Positions 54,876-62,658 of a stretch of 64,000 nucleotides of DNA are shown piece after piece; position 1 is the stretch's first letter, and each line of letters begins with the position of its first letter. The translations under genes and the position numbers were made by a program. The notes under the pieces were generated by a model. The model was not told the DNA's origin. It was given only the letters and a program-made list of their open reading frames with translations, and did no database searches. Where the stretch lies: NCBI GenBank assembly GCA_017303615.1, contig JAFLCK010000011.1, forward strand, positions 73,050 to 137,049, read 5' to 3'. This DNA is from Obscuribacter phosphatis_A. GTDB taxonomy: Bacteria; Cyanobacteriota; Vampirovibrionia; Obscuribacterales; Obscuribacteraceae.

Positions 54876-55958
54876 ATGAAGATAGTTATTTTTGGCGGCG
54901 GTCTTCAGGGTAAGGTTATTGCCGACAACTTGGCGGCAAGACCGGAAAAGCCGCAAATAGTAATCGCCGACATAGTCGCCAAAGAAGAAAAGTTTGGTCA
55001 ACTCACTCATAAAAAAGTCGATGTTCTCAACCTGGCACAAGTGAAAGAAGTGGCTAAAGATGCCGATGTTTGCATCTTGGCTGTGCCCAGCGCCATTGCT
55101 CATGAGAGTCTCAAAAACCTGCTCAAATGCGGCAAACCAGTCGTAGACGTTAGCTTTACACCAGATCCCCCGCTTTCACTAAATGACGAAGCCCTTCAAT
55201 CTGGCACCTGTTGTGTGGTAGATTGCGGCATCGCGCCAGGGCTTTCACATATTCTTGTTAGTCATGCCTATGAAGAACTTGGCGGCTTGGACGAGGCAAA
55301 AATCTATGTTGGCGGAGTCCCTCAAAAGCCGGCAGATGTCTTCAATCATGCAATTTATTTCAATCCGCAAGACCTGATTGCCGAGTATGTAAGACCCGCA
55401 AGGGCCAGAGTGAAGGGACAAGATATAGCCCCACATCCACTGGAAGCCGAAATCGAACCATTCAAAGACAAAGAACTAGGCGAGATGGAAGCCTTCCTCT
55501 CCGACGGTTTGCGCTCCCTCCTAACCAGCTTCCCCGAAATTCCAGATATGAGCGAACGCACTCTGCGCTGGGCCGGGCACCTAGAGACTATGAAAAACCT
55601 ATGGCAAATGGGTTTCTTCGCCGATGATCATATTCCGCAAACAGCCAGAGTGCTCAATGAAAGCTACCCGGCTAGTAAGTTCGAAGATTGCCTACTGATG
55701 ACAGTAATGGCCAGAAAGGGCAATAAAACTAAGACCTATCGTCTACTAGATAAACACACCGACAATATCTCAGCAATGAGCCGCACTACCGGATTTACAA
55801 CAGCAGCCACAGCTATGATTCTGGCCCGAGGTCAGTTCACACAACCTGGTGTTCATGCGCCTGAAGTACTTGGCAAAGACAAGGCTATCGTTTCGGCAAT
55901 ACTTGAAGACCTGGCTGAAAGAGGCGTTAAGTCTAACGAATTGGTAGGCAGCAACTAA
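54876..55958 (+). CDS. Saccharopine dehydrogenase-like NAD(P)-binding protein
   Basis: 360 aa from ATG 54876, preceded by GGAG at 8 nt; the frame opens earlier at 54801 without support. Rossmann motif FGGGLQGKVIADNL, then DCGIAPGLSHILVSHAYEELG and VGGVPQKP, characteristic of the saccharopine dehydrogenase / carboxynorspermidine synthase family. The enzyme may act in lysine breakdown or polyamine synthesis. Substrate not inferable from context: the divergent neighbour is a membrane protein and the convergent one a redox protein. Confidence 0.85.
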   Translation: MKIVIFGGGLQGKVIADNLAARPEKPQIVIADIVAKEEKFGQLTHKKVDVLNLAQVKEVAKDADVCILAVPSAIAHESLKNLLKCGKPVVDVSFTPDPPLSLNDEALQSGTCCVVDCGIAPGLSHILVSHAYEELGGLDEAKIYVGGVPQKPADVFNHAIYFNPQDLIAEYVRPARARVKGQDIAPHPLEAEIEPFKDKELGEMEAFLSDGLRSLLTSFPEIPDMSERTLRWAGHLETMKNLWQMGFFADDHIPQTARVLNESYPASKFEDCLLMTVMARKGNKTKTYRLLDKHTDNISAMSRTTGFTTAATAMILARGQFTQPGVHAPEVLGKDKAIVSAILEDLAERGVKSNELVGSN

Positions 55959-56024
55959 TGACAACCGCAGCTTAGACGGCTCTGTTTTAGCCTGTCACAC
56001 CGCCTCAAAACCTTATCTACTTGA

Positions 56025-56100
56025 GTGACTTTTCTAGAGATAGTCGATTTATCTAGAGTTAGGTGATTTATCTAGAGATGGGTGATTTATCTAGAGATAG
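56025..56100. repeat. Tandem array, four 19-bp units
   Basis: Units begin at 56025, 56044, 56063 and 56082; the last two read GTGATTTATCTAGAGAT plus GG or AG. Each holds TCTAGA, so sites recur every 19 bp (nearly two helical turns). The array is in the 239-nt convergent gap between the dehydrogenase and the ArsC-like gene. No spacers exist between units, so it is not a CRISPR. Confidence 0.9.
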
Positions 56101-56197
56101 GCACATTCTCAGTTGCCAGCGGGAGATTAAGCTTTTCAAAACCTGTTGCGAGCGATAACGGTACCGCCCAAATGTTTATCTGGCGAGCAATCTATCC

Positions 56198-56551
56198 TTA
56201 GAGAAGCTCTTCGATATTCTCGGTTGGACGACCCAGTACAGCGCGCGAACCTTTCTCGACTATTGGTCTTTGCATGAGCTCAGGATACTGGACCATAAGC
56301 CGAATCACCTCAGAATCTGCCATCTTAGACTCAGAAAGCTTCAACTCCTTATATCTAGCCTCCGACTTGCGTAGCAAGTCGCGGGCAGACAGCTTCATTT
56401 TCTTGAGAAGCTCGGTCAGCTTAGCTTCATCGATAGGCGATACAAAATAATTGACCTTCTCGAACTCGACGCCCTTACTCTTAAGCAACTTTACGGCTTC
56501 CCGACACTTAGAACATGTGGGCTTCTCGTAGAGAGTAATTCCTTTACTCAT
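56198..56551 (-). CDS. ArsC/Spx-family thioredoxin-fold protein
   Basis: 117 aa from ATG 56551 (a second ATG at 56554). Glutaredoxin-like fold with CSKC (C9-x-x-C12 in KPTCSKCRE) and the ArsC-type LLRKSE and RPIVEKGSRAVLGRP blocks. The CxxC resembles Spx more than classical arsenate reductase (CxxS/T), while the rest resembles ArsC; function may be arsenate reduction or thiol redox. GAGG lies 5 nt before the second start. Convergent with the 54876 gene. Confidence 0.85.
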   Translation of the reverse strand: MSKGITLYEKPTCSKCREAVKLLKSKGVEFEKVNYFVSPIDEAKLTELLKKMKLSARDLLRKSEARYKELKLSESKMADSEVIRLMVQYPELMQRPIVEKGSRAVLGRPTENIEELL

Positions 56552-56659
56552 CATAACCTCAGGCAATTTTGATAGAAACATCAGCAGTCACAGACGCATA
56601 GATTATCGCAGATGAGCGAAATTTCGCAGTAGCGTTAGACGCAAAATAGAAACCTCTGC

Positions 56660-57562
56660 CTATTGCTGCGGCAAACCGCCAGTGGCAGCAGCCGCTCCGA
56701 CACAGCTCATCTTGCCTCCCGCATACGGTCCATAACCGGTAGAGACAGGAAGCCAAAGCTTGACTCGGCAAACTGATGGTAGGTCACCCGATGCTACTGA
56801 ATGAAAATTACCAGGCAAAATAATTCGTGCTGGCGGAGTAGAGTTCTTCACCGTGGCTGCCAGGCTCGAAATTTTAAAGTCCAAATCACTATCAGGTCCG
56901 CTTAGTTTGGCATTTACATGACTCTTATAGTAAGGATGCAGATCGCCAACGACATAACCTTTTTCCTTATCAAAACTAGCCAAGCCGCTCAATGTCGCCA
57001 TAAACTCCACGTTGGATTCCACACCGGTACAGCGACCACACTGATAGCCAGCTAGTTCGGGAGTCTCAACTTTCATCCAAGGAAGAAACATGGCGTAAGA
57101 TCCTTTCACTTCGTCGAACTTACTCTGCACTGCGATATTAGCCTCAGATCTGGCTACAACGTTCAATAGACTTCTCTGATTTTCTAGTAAAACCGCCGAT
57201 TCGTGAGCCTCATCGAGAAGGTCATTAGCAAGAGCAGCAATCCCTGGATACTTGTCGTTCGCTTCCTCTAACTGCCTGCGTCCTTCAAACACCAATTGTC
57301 TAGAACGAGCAATCATATTATTCATCTGCCCAAGGCGATCAAATTCGTTTAGCTTGCGTGCGCCAGCTAAAGCAACCTCGTTAGCAGAAGCCTGAAGTCG
57401 ATTGTGCTCGAAAAATAACCCGCCATAGCTATAGCCAATCAAAAGAGCCAAAGCAAGAAACGCCATTAGGAAAGATCCGAGTACTAACACTGATCCTCTG
57501 GCTCGTCTCCTGGGCGACACGTTCACAAATTTGCTGATTGCAGTGCGGCAGTGCTTACTCAT
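56660..57562 (-). CDS. TadG-like pilus/envelope protein
   Basis: 300 aa from ATG 57562. After a basic N-terminus, a hydrophobic segment (about 20-45, GSVLVLGSFLMAFLALALLI) is followed by FEHNRLQASANEVALAGARKL, the TadG hallmark. A Cys pair (CGRC) and further Cys occur in the C-terminal half. Such proteins are pseudopilin-like or anchor Flp pili. The start overlaps the TadE-like stop by 8 nt (ATGAGTAA); GGAG lies 10 nt upstream. The other tad genes (ATPase, prepilin peptidase) are not in the window. Confidence 0.8.
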   Translation of the reverse strand: MSKHCRTAISKFVNVSPRRRARGSVLVLGSFLMAFLALALLIGYSYGGLFFEHNRLQASANEVALAGARKLNEFDRLGQMNNMIARSRQLVFEGRRQLEEANDKYPGIAALANDLLDEAHESAVLLENQRSLLNVVARSEANIAVQSKFDEVKGSYAMFLPWMKVETPELAGYQCGRCTGVESNVEFMATLSGLASFDKEKGYVVGDLHPYYKSHVNAKLSGPDSDLDFKISSLAATVKNSTPPARIILPGNFHSVASGDLPSVCRVKLWLPVSTGYGPYAGGKMSCVGAAAATGGLPQQ

Positions 57563-58088
57563 TGACGAAATACTCCTGCGTAACTGGATCAATACCAAAG
57601 TTCTCCCACGGTGAGTTAGCCTTAAGCTTCATCACCACTGGACTGGTGAAACCCGGCAACCCCGGGCTTGTTTGGAACAACGGAGCAATCGCGCAATCAA
57701 CTGAAATTTCTAAGCTGAAGACAGAAGCTTCCATGCTGCCGCCTGGCAACCACTCATTTGGAATCGGCTCCGCACCAACAATACTTAACTTGCTGTTGTC
57801 TTTACCCAGAACTGTTAACCCAATCTTGGCATTGGAGACTTCTATCCCGCATTTCTGCAGAACGGACTTAGACCAAAGCTCGTTTGTGAAAAGGGAAATC
57901 GCTTCCGACCTTCGCTCTGAAAGAACCACTCGGTGACAAAGCTCAGTGAGAACCCCTTGCGCCATGAGATATCTAATAGGCACGATACCAACATTAATCA
58001 ATGGAGCAAAAACAAAGGTCACCAAAACGATAAGAGCAGCAGCAAACTCACTAATCGCATGCCCAGACTTTCTTCGTACGGCTCTCAC
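57555..58088 (-). CDS. TadE-like pseudopilin
   Basis: 177 aa from GTG 58088, which has GGGGAG 9 nt upstream; the longer frame to 58181 lacks a site. TadE motif GHAISEFAAALIVLVTFVFAPLINVG, with the Glu at +5-type position after Gly (class III prepilin-like cleavage site) and one membrane helix. The rest is beta-rich. First gene of a two-gene minus-strand unit with the TadG-like gene. Divergent from another TadE-like gene at 58313. Confidence 0.78.
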   Translation of the reverse strand: MRAVRRKSGHAISEFAAALIVLVTFVFAPLINVGIVPIRYLMAQGVLTELCHRVVLSERRSEAISLFTNELWSKSVLQKCGIEVSNAKIGLTVLGKDNSKLSIVGAEPIPNEWLPGGSMEASVFSLEISVDCAIAPLFQTSPGLPGFTSPVVMKLKANSPWENFGIDPVTQEYFVNE

Positions 58089-58256
58089 AGTTAATTTCTC
58101 CCCTTTATGCGCAATAACCCAAATTACCTCTCGCCAATAGGAAACTGAAATGCAGAAGAGATTTAGGAGCAAGCCAGGCAATTTTCTAGTGCGCAGGCTG
58201 TTTGAATAATCTTCCTAATAATCAAGATTTTGAAGTCAGCGCTCAAGAGTTAAAAG

Positions 58257-58274
58257 TGAACCGATATCGGTTCA
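58257..58274. promoter_or_regulatory. Palindromic operator candidate, copy 1 (TadE-like divergent region)
   Basis: Perfect 18-bp palindrome TGAACCGATATCGGTTCA, 39-56 nt upstream of the plus-strand TadE-like start at 58313 and 169-186 nt upstream of the minus-strand one at 58088. On the plus strand it is followed by TTTTGCA and then CCGAAATTTT; the same series occurs after the copy at 61070-61095, read toward its gene. Confidence 0.6.
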
Positions 58275-58312
58275 TTTTGCAAAACCCGAAATTTTCAAAA
58301 TGGCAAATTATT

Positions 58313-58792
58313 ATGACAAGAAGAAAAACTAGAGGACAAGGCGTTGCGGAACTAGTAGGAGCTCTAGTTTTACTAGTTCCAATTGTCCTAACCGCAATCG
58401 ACCTTGGAATTTTGGCAATCGGCGCCGCAATAAATGACTCTATCTGCAGAGATGCAGCAAGAGCGGCCTCATCAGGTCCACCTTCAGAATTTTCTCTCGC
58501 AGATTCAAGAAATCTTACTCCGGATAAAGCCCCCTACCAAAGAGCTCTATCGGTGGCGACAAAACTCTATTCAACTAGTTTTCCGGCAAAGATTAGAAAT
58601 ACACTAGTGGCAGTAGAAACTATTCGCGACATTCCACCAAACAGTACGGGTGGCGCAATAGATGGAGAAGTTGCAATTACAACCACCATCGATGTCTATC
58701 CGCCTTTTCTCGTCGGAGCCATTATGGGTGGCGTATCACTTAGCTCAAGCCACAAAGTACCAATCACTTATGTCATGAAAGCTGAGGGATAG
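58313..58792 (+). CDS. TadE-like pseudopilin (second copy)
   Basis: 159 aa from ATG 58313. Short basic leader (MTRRKTRGQG), then GVAELVGALVLLVPIVLTAIDLGILAIG, the TadE helix with the conserved Glu. An SICRDAARAAS motif follows (TadE pattern of the helix end). The C-terminal part is Thr/Val-rich. The start is supported by the position of the cleavage motif; the frame reaches 58202 but would put the palindrome inside the gene. It is followed by a bidirectional terminator. Unclear whether it forms the same pilus as the minus-strand pair. Confidence 0.78.
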   Translation: MTRRKTRGQGVAELVGALVLLVPIVLTAIDLGILAIGAAINDSICRDAARAASSGPPSEFSLADSRNLTPDKAPYQRALSVATKLYSTSFPAKIRNTLVAVETIRDIPPNSTGGAIDGEVAITTTIDVYPPFLVGAIMGGVSLSSSHKVPITYVMKAEG

Positions 58793-58888
58793 TTCGCATA
58801 GACAACAAAATAACAAAAAGGAAGAATTTTCAAGAACTATAGACACTCAGATTTATTCTTGGCACTAAGTCAAAATCTTAGAAAATAG

Positions 58889-58920
58889 AAAGAGGGTCTC
58901 ATTCAATTGAGACCCTCTTT
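58889..58920. terminator. Bidirectional rho-independent terminator
   Basis: Perfect 13-bp hairpin, AAAGAGGGTCTCA and its complement, loop TTCAAT; the outer A/T pairs give T-runs at the 3' end on both strands (CTCTTT). It lies between the convergent TadE-like gene (ends 58792) and the secreted protein gene (ends 58938) and can stop both. Confidence 0.85.
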
Positions 58921-58937
58921 CTTGTAGTTTCACTTAA

Positions 58938-59546
58938 CTATCGATATAGAACCCTCTTCAATCCGTCCGGCTCAGAATAAAGATAGAGTGTGAGGTTTGA
59001 ACTATAACCACCGGAAAAATCATCAGGACTATCAGGAGCAACCTGCATACCCAGCTCTTCAAGTCGATTGGCGATGTCGTTAAATGAAGAATGCGGCAAT
59101 CTTACTTGCACTACTGGATTCTTATTTAGGAAAGCATCAAGCGCAACTCTAAGGATAGCGCCAGCACAAGCCTTCTTCTCGCCTTCTGTAGGCACTGCAC
59201 TATGAGTAACCCGAATGGCCACACCTTCGCCCTCCGGCAAATCAAACTTGCGTTTCTTCTCGAGACCAAGCGCCTTACCCTTGCTATACCAGAGATACTC
59301 ATATTGAGTCTTGGTCTCATTGTCCTTGGCTGGATGATAATGAATATCAAGCTTCTCGACCTGCTTCAGTTGAGATCCAGAAAACTGAAACTGGCGAATC
59401 AAGGGCTTACTCTTTATCTCAATTGTCCAGTCGTAGGGATAGCTAACCAGCTCGGCTTGCGCGCAGCCCTGCCATAGAAGCATTGAAACGAAACAAATTG
59501 CGGAACCTCTTAGAAGGAGTTCTCTTTTTTCTTTTGACCAAAACAT
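58938..59546 (-). CDS. Secreted protein of unknown function
   Basis: 202 aa from ATG 59546, with AAGGGTGA 8 nt upstream. Signal peptide (about 12-33, AICFVSMLLWQGCAQAE). The Cys in WQGCAQ could accept a lipid only if the lipobox is loose. Body of mixed alpha/beta with Tyr- and Lys-rich parts (TIEIKSKPLIRQFQFSG). No family recognised. Lies downstream of the transposase-derived gene (start of this gene 124 nt after its end) but with a likely separate promoter. Confidence 0.7.
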   Translation of the reverse strand: MFWSKEKRELLLRGSAICFVSMLLWQGCAQAELVSYPYDWTIEIKSKPLIRQFQFSGSQLKQVEKLDIHYHPAKDNETKTQYEYLWYSKGKALGLEKKRKFDLPEGEGVAIRVTHSAVPTEGEKKACAGAILRVALDAFLNKNPVVQVRLPHSSFNDIANRLEELGMQVAPDSPDDFSGGYSSNLTLYLYSEPDGLKRVLYR

Positions 59547-59669
59547 AATTGCACTCACCCTTGCACACTTGCATTACTCACAAAATAAGAACTAAAATGG
59601 ACAAGAAATTAGGATCGAACCCACTAAAGACTAGATGTATGGCGATAAAACTCTTACACTACTGTTTCC

Positions 59670-60986
59670 TTATCTTTCGGGAACTTCTAGCGGGGCGAAT
59701 TCGAGAAAGGCTGGCGCAATATATGACCGAAGGACCTTGCGCCCAAGATATCCAGTCCGCAGGCAAATCTCGATGAAGCTTTCGTCTAGATCAGCGATGA
59801 CGAGATGATTGGCGCAAGCAAGATAAAGAGACATATACTTACGACTCACTCCGTGTGCGATATCAAGAATCACACGAAAAAAGCATCGCACCGAAATGTA
59901 GAAATTCTCGCGAGTATATTCAGCGTCTGCTTTAGCGTCAAATCCCTTAGATTGTTCACTCGCGAAATTTTCGGACCTGAGCACAACGCCGTCCACGTTA
60001 GTATTGCTCAAGATATATGAGCCCCCAGCCAGCCCTGTCACTAAGCCGTCAAACTCAAGTTCTGTCAATGCCGCTAGAATCTCCTGCCAGTCCAATCCAG
60101 TTATTGCAGCGATTTGGTCAACTGTAAGTGGAGTTGTCCCTAGCGAGCGATAGACAGAGGACAATCTATGATTTTCAGAATTCGCACCTTGACCATCTAA
60201 GCTGCCGCATTCGTTAGCAGACTCGACTGCTGATGAAACCTCAAACTCAAAAGGTGAAGAAGATGATGACAAAGTCTCTGAGTCAAAACTGGAAGCAGCT
60301 GAATCCTTCATAGATGGTGCGTTCATAGACAAATCGATAGCTTCGAAGTCCACGTCGACAATCTCAGTATAGTCATTCTTTCCTGACTCTGACTCTCTTC
60401 CAGCATCACTTGGTTTGCTCTGTGAGTGAGTGTCGTAGACAAATGATTCATCTAATTCTTGACTCGGCTTAAGCAGAGCAGGAGTAAGTATTGTGCGCTT
60501 CGCAAAAAAACGATTTAGATTAGACAGGGAGACTTCAAGGGATGCAACATCATCAAAGTTTCTTTCTGCGGCAAGGAGAGTGGACTTAATAATATGAAGA
60601 GCAGAGGACTGCGCTATAGAAATAGCAGAGGCAAACCACTTCGAACTGACATAAAAGCCGTGTTCAGATATCCAAATAGAGAAAAGCCAAGCTCTAACTT
60701 TCCTCACACCATGAAAAAACGTGCCCGCAGTAGAACGACTTTCTGCGGCGCAATCTTGACAGAAAAGCACTCTAAAGTCATCAGACACAATGACATCAGG
60801 CGAACCACAAATTCGGCAATTCAATAAGCCCAACACTCTCAATTTGGAAATTATGTATTTCCAGCATGAGGGTTCATCAGGATAGTCGGAATTAAACTTA
60901 TCAAGAAGATATTGGCGACGCGCTGCGTACTCGTCAGAAAGAAAGATCTTAAGCCGACCAAAACGATCCAGATCGTCAGATTTCAT
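59670..60986 (-). CDS. Transposase-derived (IS1595-like) zinc-ribbon protein with inserted DprA-like winged helix
   Basis: 438 aa from ATG 60986 (GGAG 9 nt upstream). Residues 50-140 match the N-terminus of IS1595/ISXO2 transposases: a zinc ribbon (C57, C60, C76, C79) then RSTAGTFFHGVRKVRAW. Residues 375-390 (AHGVSRKYMSLYL) resemble the C-terminal end of those transposases. Between them the DDE core is missing; instead there is an acidic, Ser-rich disordered stretch (170-270) and a winged helix (about 275-325, GTTPLTVDQIAAITGLDWQEIL, as at the C-terminus of DprA). It looks like a domesticated transposase, probably a DNA-binding regulator. A palindrome candidate lies 84-109 nt upstream. Confidence 0.7.
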   Translation of the reverse strand: MKSDDLDRFGRLKIFLSDEYAARRQYLLDKFNSDYPDEPSCWKYIISKLRVLGLLNCRICGSPDVIVSDDFRVLFCQDCAAESRSTAGTFFHGVRKVRAWLFSIWISEHGFYVSSKWFASAISIAQSSALHIIKSTLLAAERNFDDVASLEVSLSNLNRFFAKRTILTPALLKPSQELDESFVYDTHSQSKPSDAGRESESGKNDYTEIVDVDFEAIDLSMNAPSMKDSAASSFDSETLSSSSSPFEFEVSSAVESANECGSLDGQGANSENHRLSSVYRSLGTTPLTVDQIAAITGLDWQEILAALTELEFDGLVTGLAGGSYILSNTNVDGVVLRSENFASEQSKGFDAKADAEYTRENFYISVRCFFRVILDIAHGVSRKYMSLYLACANHLVIADLDESFIEICLRTGYLGRKVLRSYIAPAFLEFAPLEVPER

Positions 60987-61069
60987 ATAGATAGTCTCCG
61001 AAGCCTCACATATCTATAAACGTAATCGGAGGGCAAAAAGTTCAAAAATTTTCGGAGAATTTATGTGCA

Positions 61070-61095
61070 AAAACAAACCGATATCGGTTTGTTTT
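61070..61095. promoter_or_regulatory. Palindromic operator candidate, copy 2 (upstream of transposase-derived gene)
   Basis: Perfect 26-bp palindrome centred on GATATC between 61082 and 61083; core AAACCGATATCGGTTT with ACA/TGT flanks. Lies 84-109 nt upstream of the gene start at 60986 (minus). Read toward that gene it is followed by TTTTTGCA and then CCGAAAATTTT, as at copy 1. Confidence 0.65.
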
Positions 61096-61151
61096 GAAAT
61101 ACTGAATTTTCCTTCGAAATTTTCTCTTCCAGTTGATTCGCCCCAATGCAA

Positions 61152-61177
61152 AGAGGAGGGCGATTAAGCCCTCCTCT
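61152..61177. terminator. Likely terminator of the subtilase gene
   Basis: Hairpin AGAGGAGGGC with its complement (10 bp), loop GATTAA. On the minus strand the stem is followed by TTTGC, a short U-run, 25-50 nt after the subtilase stop. Strong stem, weak tail. Confidence 0.65.
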
Positions 61178-61201
61178 GCTGGCGTCTCTCACGGGAAAAA
61201 C

Positions 61202-62548
61202 CTAGAGTCCTAACGTAGCCATTTCCACTGCTTTCTTGGCATCCGGCATACCCCAGCCGAAATAAGGATTCCAACCAGGCGTTGAGTTGACACAACTTTT
61301 GCGTAAGATTTGCTCCACCGCCACATTAGGAAGAAGAGGATTCTTACTGAGTATCAGAGCGGCGACACCAGCTACAATAGGACTGGAGAAAGAAGTGCCA
61401 TCCACCGTTTTGTCTGAACCATTTACATCGGTAACCACAATTCCTTTACCAGGAGCGGTGAAGTCAACCATAGTTCCGTAGTTGGAGAAGTTAGCAAGAG
61501 TACCACTGCTATCTATCGCAGAAACCATATTAATGTAAGGACAATTGGGAGTACCATCAAATATGGCGTCATTGCCGGCAGACAGGAAAATCAAACCTTG
61601 CCTAGCATAGTAGAACTCTGAGAAAATTTGATGCAGAGGAGCATGAATTGCCGGATTGTGAAAACCATAATACGGTCCACCATATGACAAATTGACAATT
61701 CTCGCTCCAGAGGTGAACACCTTGAACATGGCGCAGGCGACTGAAAGATCATCGGTCATTGCGGTGCCACCATATGCAGCATCAGCGATTCTTATAGGAT
61801 AGACTGTTGAATTGGGAGCAATTCCCGCAGTGACAGCATTATTATTCATGGCGGCAACAGCGGCAGATGCGACCCATGTACCATGACCATTCTGATCGGT
61901 ATTAGCGCCTGATGAAGCCTCAGCAGCGATGGCACCGGCAAGATCAGTTACGCCGGGAAGACTGCCAGAAGCCATAAGTATGGCGCCAAGAGCTTTTGCA
62001 GCTGGTGTATTTGCGTCGAAACCCTTCTCAACCTTTCCAGAGAGGTCTGCAACTGCAGCCTGACAGCCCGAATCTAGAACTGCGATTTTGGCGCCCCCCT
62101 TAGATGTATCCCAAGCCTTGGGGCAATTCATCGCGGTCAAATGCCAACTATTGGGAAACTGAGGATCGTTGGGAACGACATTGGCAGCGAATCTATAATT
62201 CCTACCTATTGCCTTGAAATGCTTTTTGTCTTTGGTCAGTTTTTCTTCTGTTTTTGCGAACTGACCTTTCTCGCATTTGACTACTAACATCTTCAGCCGC
62301 GCGTCGCCGAGTGTAGCCACGACGGTACCGTGGACATCTTGTAGCGCTTCATTTACTTCGTCTTTATCAGCCTTCATATCAGGCATGACTAGTAATATGT
62401 CATCCTGCCAGGTTGGAGCCTGTACTTTAGGTCTGTTAAAAGGCTTGTTAGTCGGATTCTTTAGCTGTATATCTGCGCAAAGAGCCGGCAAACTGGATGA
62501 AAGAGCAAGAATACCTGCAACAAAAACTGACACTTTCCTGCGAAACAT
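61202..62548 (-). CDS. Secreted subtilisin-like serine protease (S8)
   Basis: 448 aa from ATG 62548 (AAGGAG 10 nt upstream). Signal peptide (about 7-24), I9-like propeptide (about 48-115), then peptidase S8 with D159 (AVLDSG), H222 (NGHGTWVAS), oxyanion N326 (SAGND) and S386 (DGTSFSSP), all intact. An Ala/Gly-rich helical insertion of about 25 residues sits between the Asp and His motifs. It should be an active secreted endoprotease after propeptide removal. The 5' leader can form a hairpin reaching into the ribosome-binding site. Confidence 0.95.
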   Translation of the reverse strand: MFRRKVSVFVAGILALSSSLPALCADIQLKNPTNKPFNRPKVQAPTWQDDILLVMPDMKADKDEVNEALQDVHGTVVATLGDARLKMLVVKCEKGQFAKTEEKLTKDKKHFKAIGRNYRFAANVVPNDPQFPNSWHLTAMNCPKAWDTSKGGAKIAVLDSGCQAAVADLSGKVEKGFDANTPAAKALGAILMASGSLPGVTDLAGAIAAEASSGANTDQNGHGTWVASAAVAAMNNNAVTAGIAPNSTVYPIRIADAAYGGTAMTDDLSVACAMFKVFTSGARIVNLSYGGPYYGFHNPAIHAPLHQIFSEFYYARQGLIFLSAGNDAIFDGTPNCPYINMVSAIDSSGTLANFSNYGTMVDFTAPGKGIVVTDVNGSDKTVDGTSFSSPIVAGVAALILSKNPLLPNVAVEQILRKSCVNSTPGWNPYFGWGMPDAKKAVEMATLGL

Positions 62549-62558
62549 ATAAGAATTA

Positions 62559-62611
62559 CTCCTTGCTTAGTTGTTAAGGCTCCCCTCACAAGGGCATCAA
62601 CAACAAGCAAG
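62559..62611 (-). promoter_or_regulatory. Leader hairpin overlapping the subtilase ribosome-binding site
   Basis: In the minus-strand leader the arms CTTGCT/AGCAAG, GTTGTT/AACAAC and CCCT/AGGG nest in order (62562-62611), with TGTG as apical loop. The 3' arm AGCAAG overlaps the first bases of AAGGAG (62559-62564), 10 nt before the start. This could restrict translation of the protease. Confidence 0.5.
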
Positions 62612-62658
62612 AAAGATTTAGAGAGGGTAAATCGAAATTTATCTAGTCAAGATCAATC

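Noticed and set aside
54750..55103. N-terminal extension of the DUF4239 frame
   Set aside because: It lies antisense to the dehydrogenase gene and has no membrane or family pattern; ATG 54749 starts a proper helix.
56025..56100. Possible CRISPR array
   Set aside because: Units abut without spacers, are only 19 bp, and no cas gene is near.
59549..59776. 75-codon plus-strand frame between two minus-strand genes
   Set aside because: Overlaps the end of the transposase-derived gene, weak start context and no recognisable pattern.
59670..60986. Intact insertion sequence
   Set aside because: No DDE residues, no terminal inverted repeats and no target-site duplication found around the gene.
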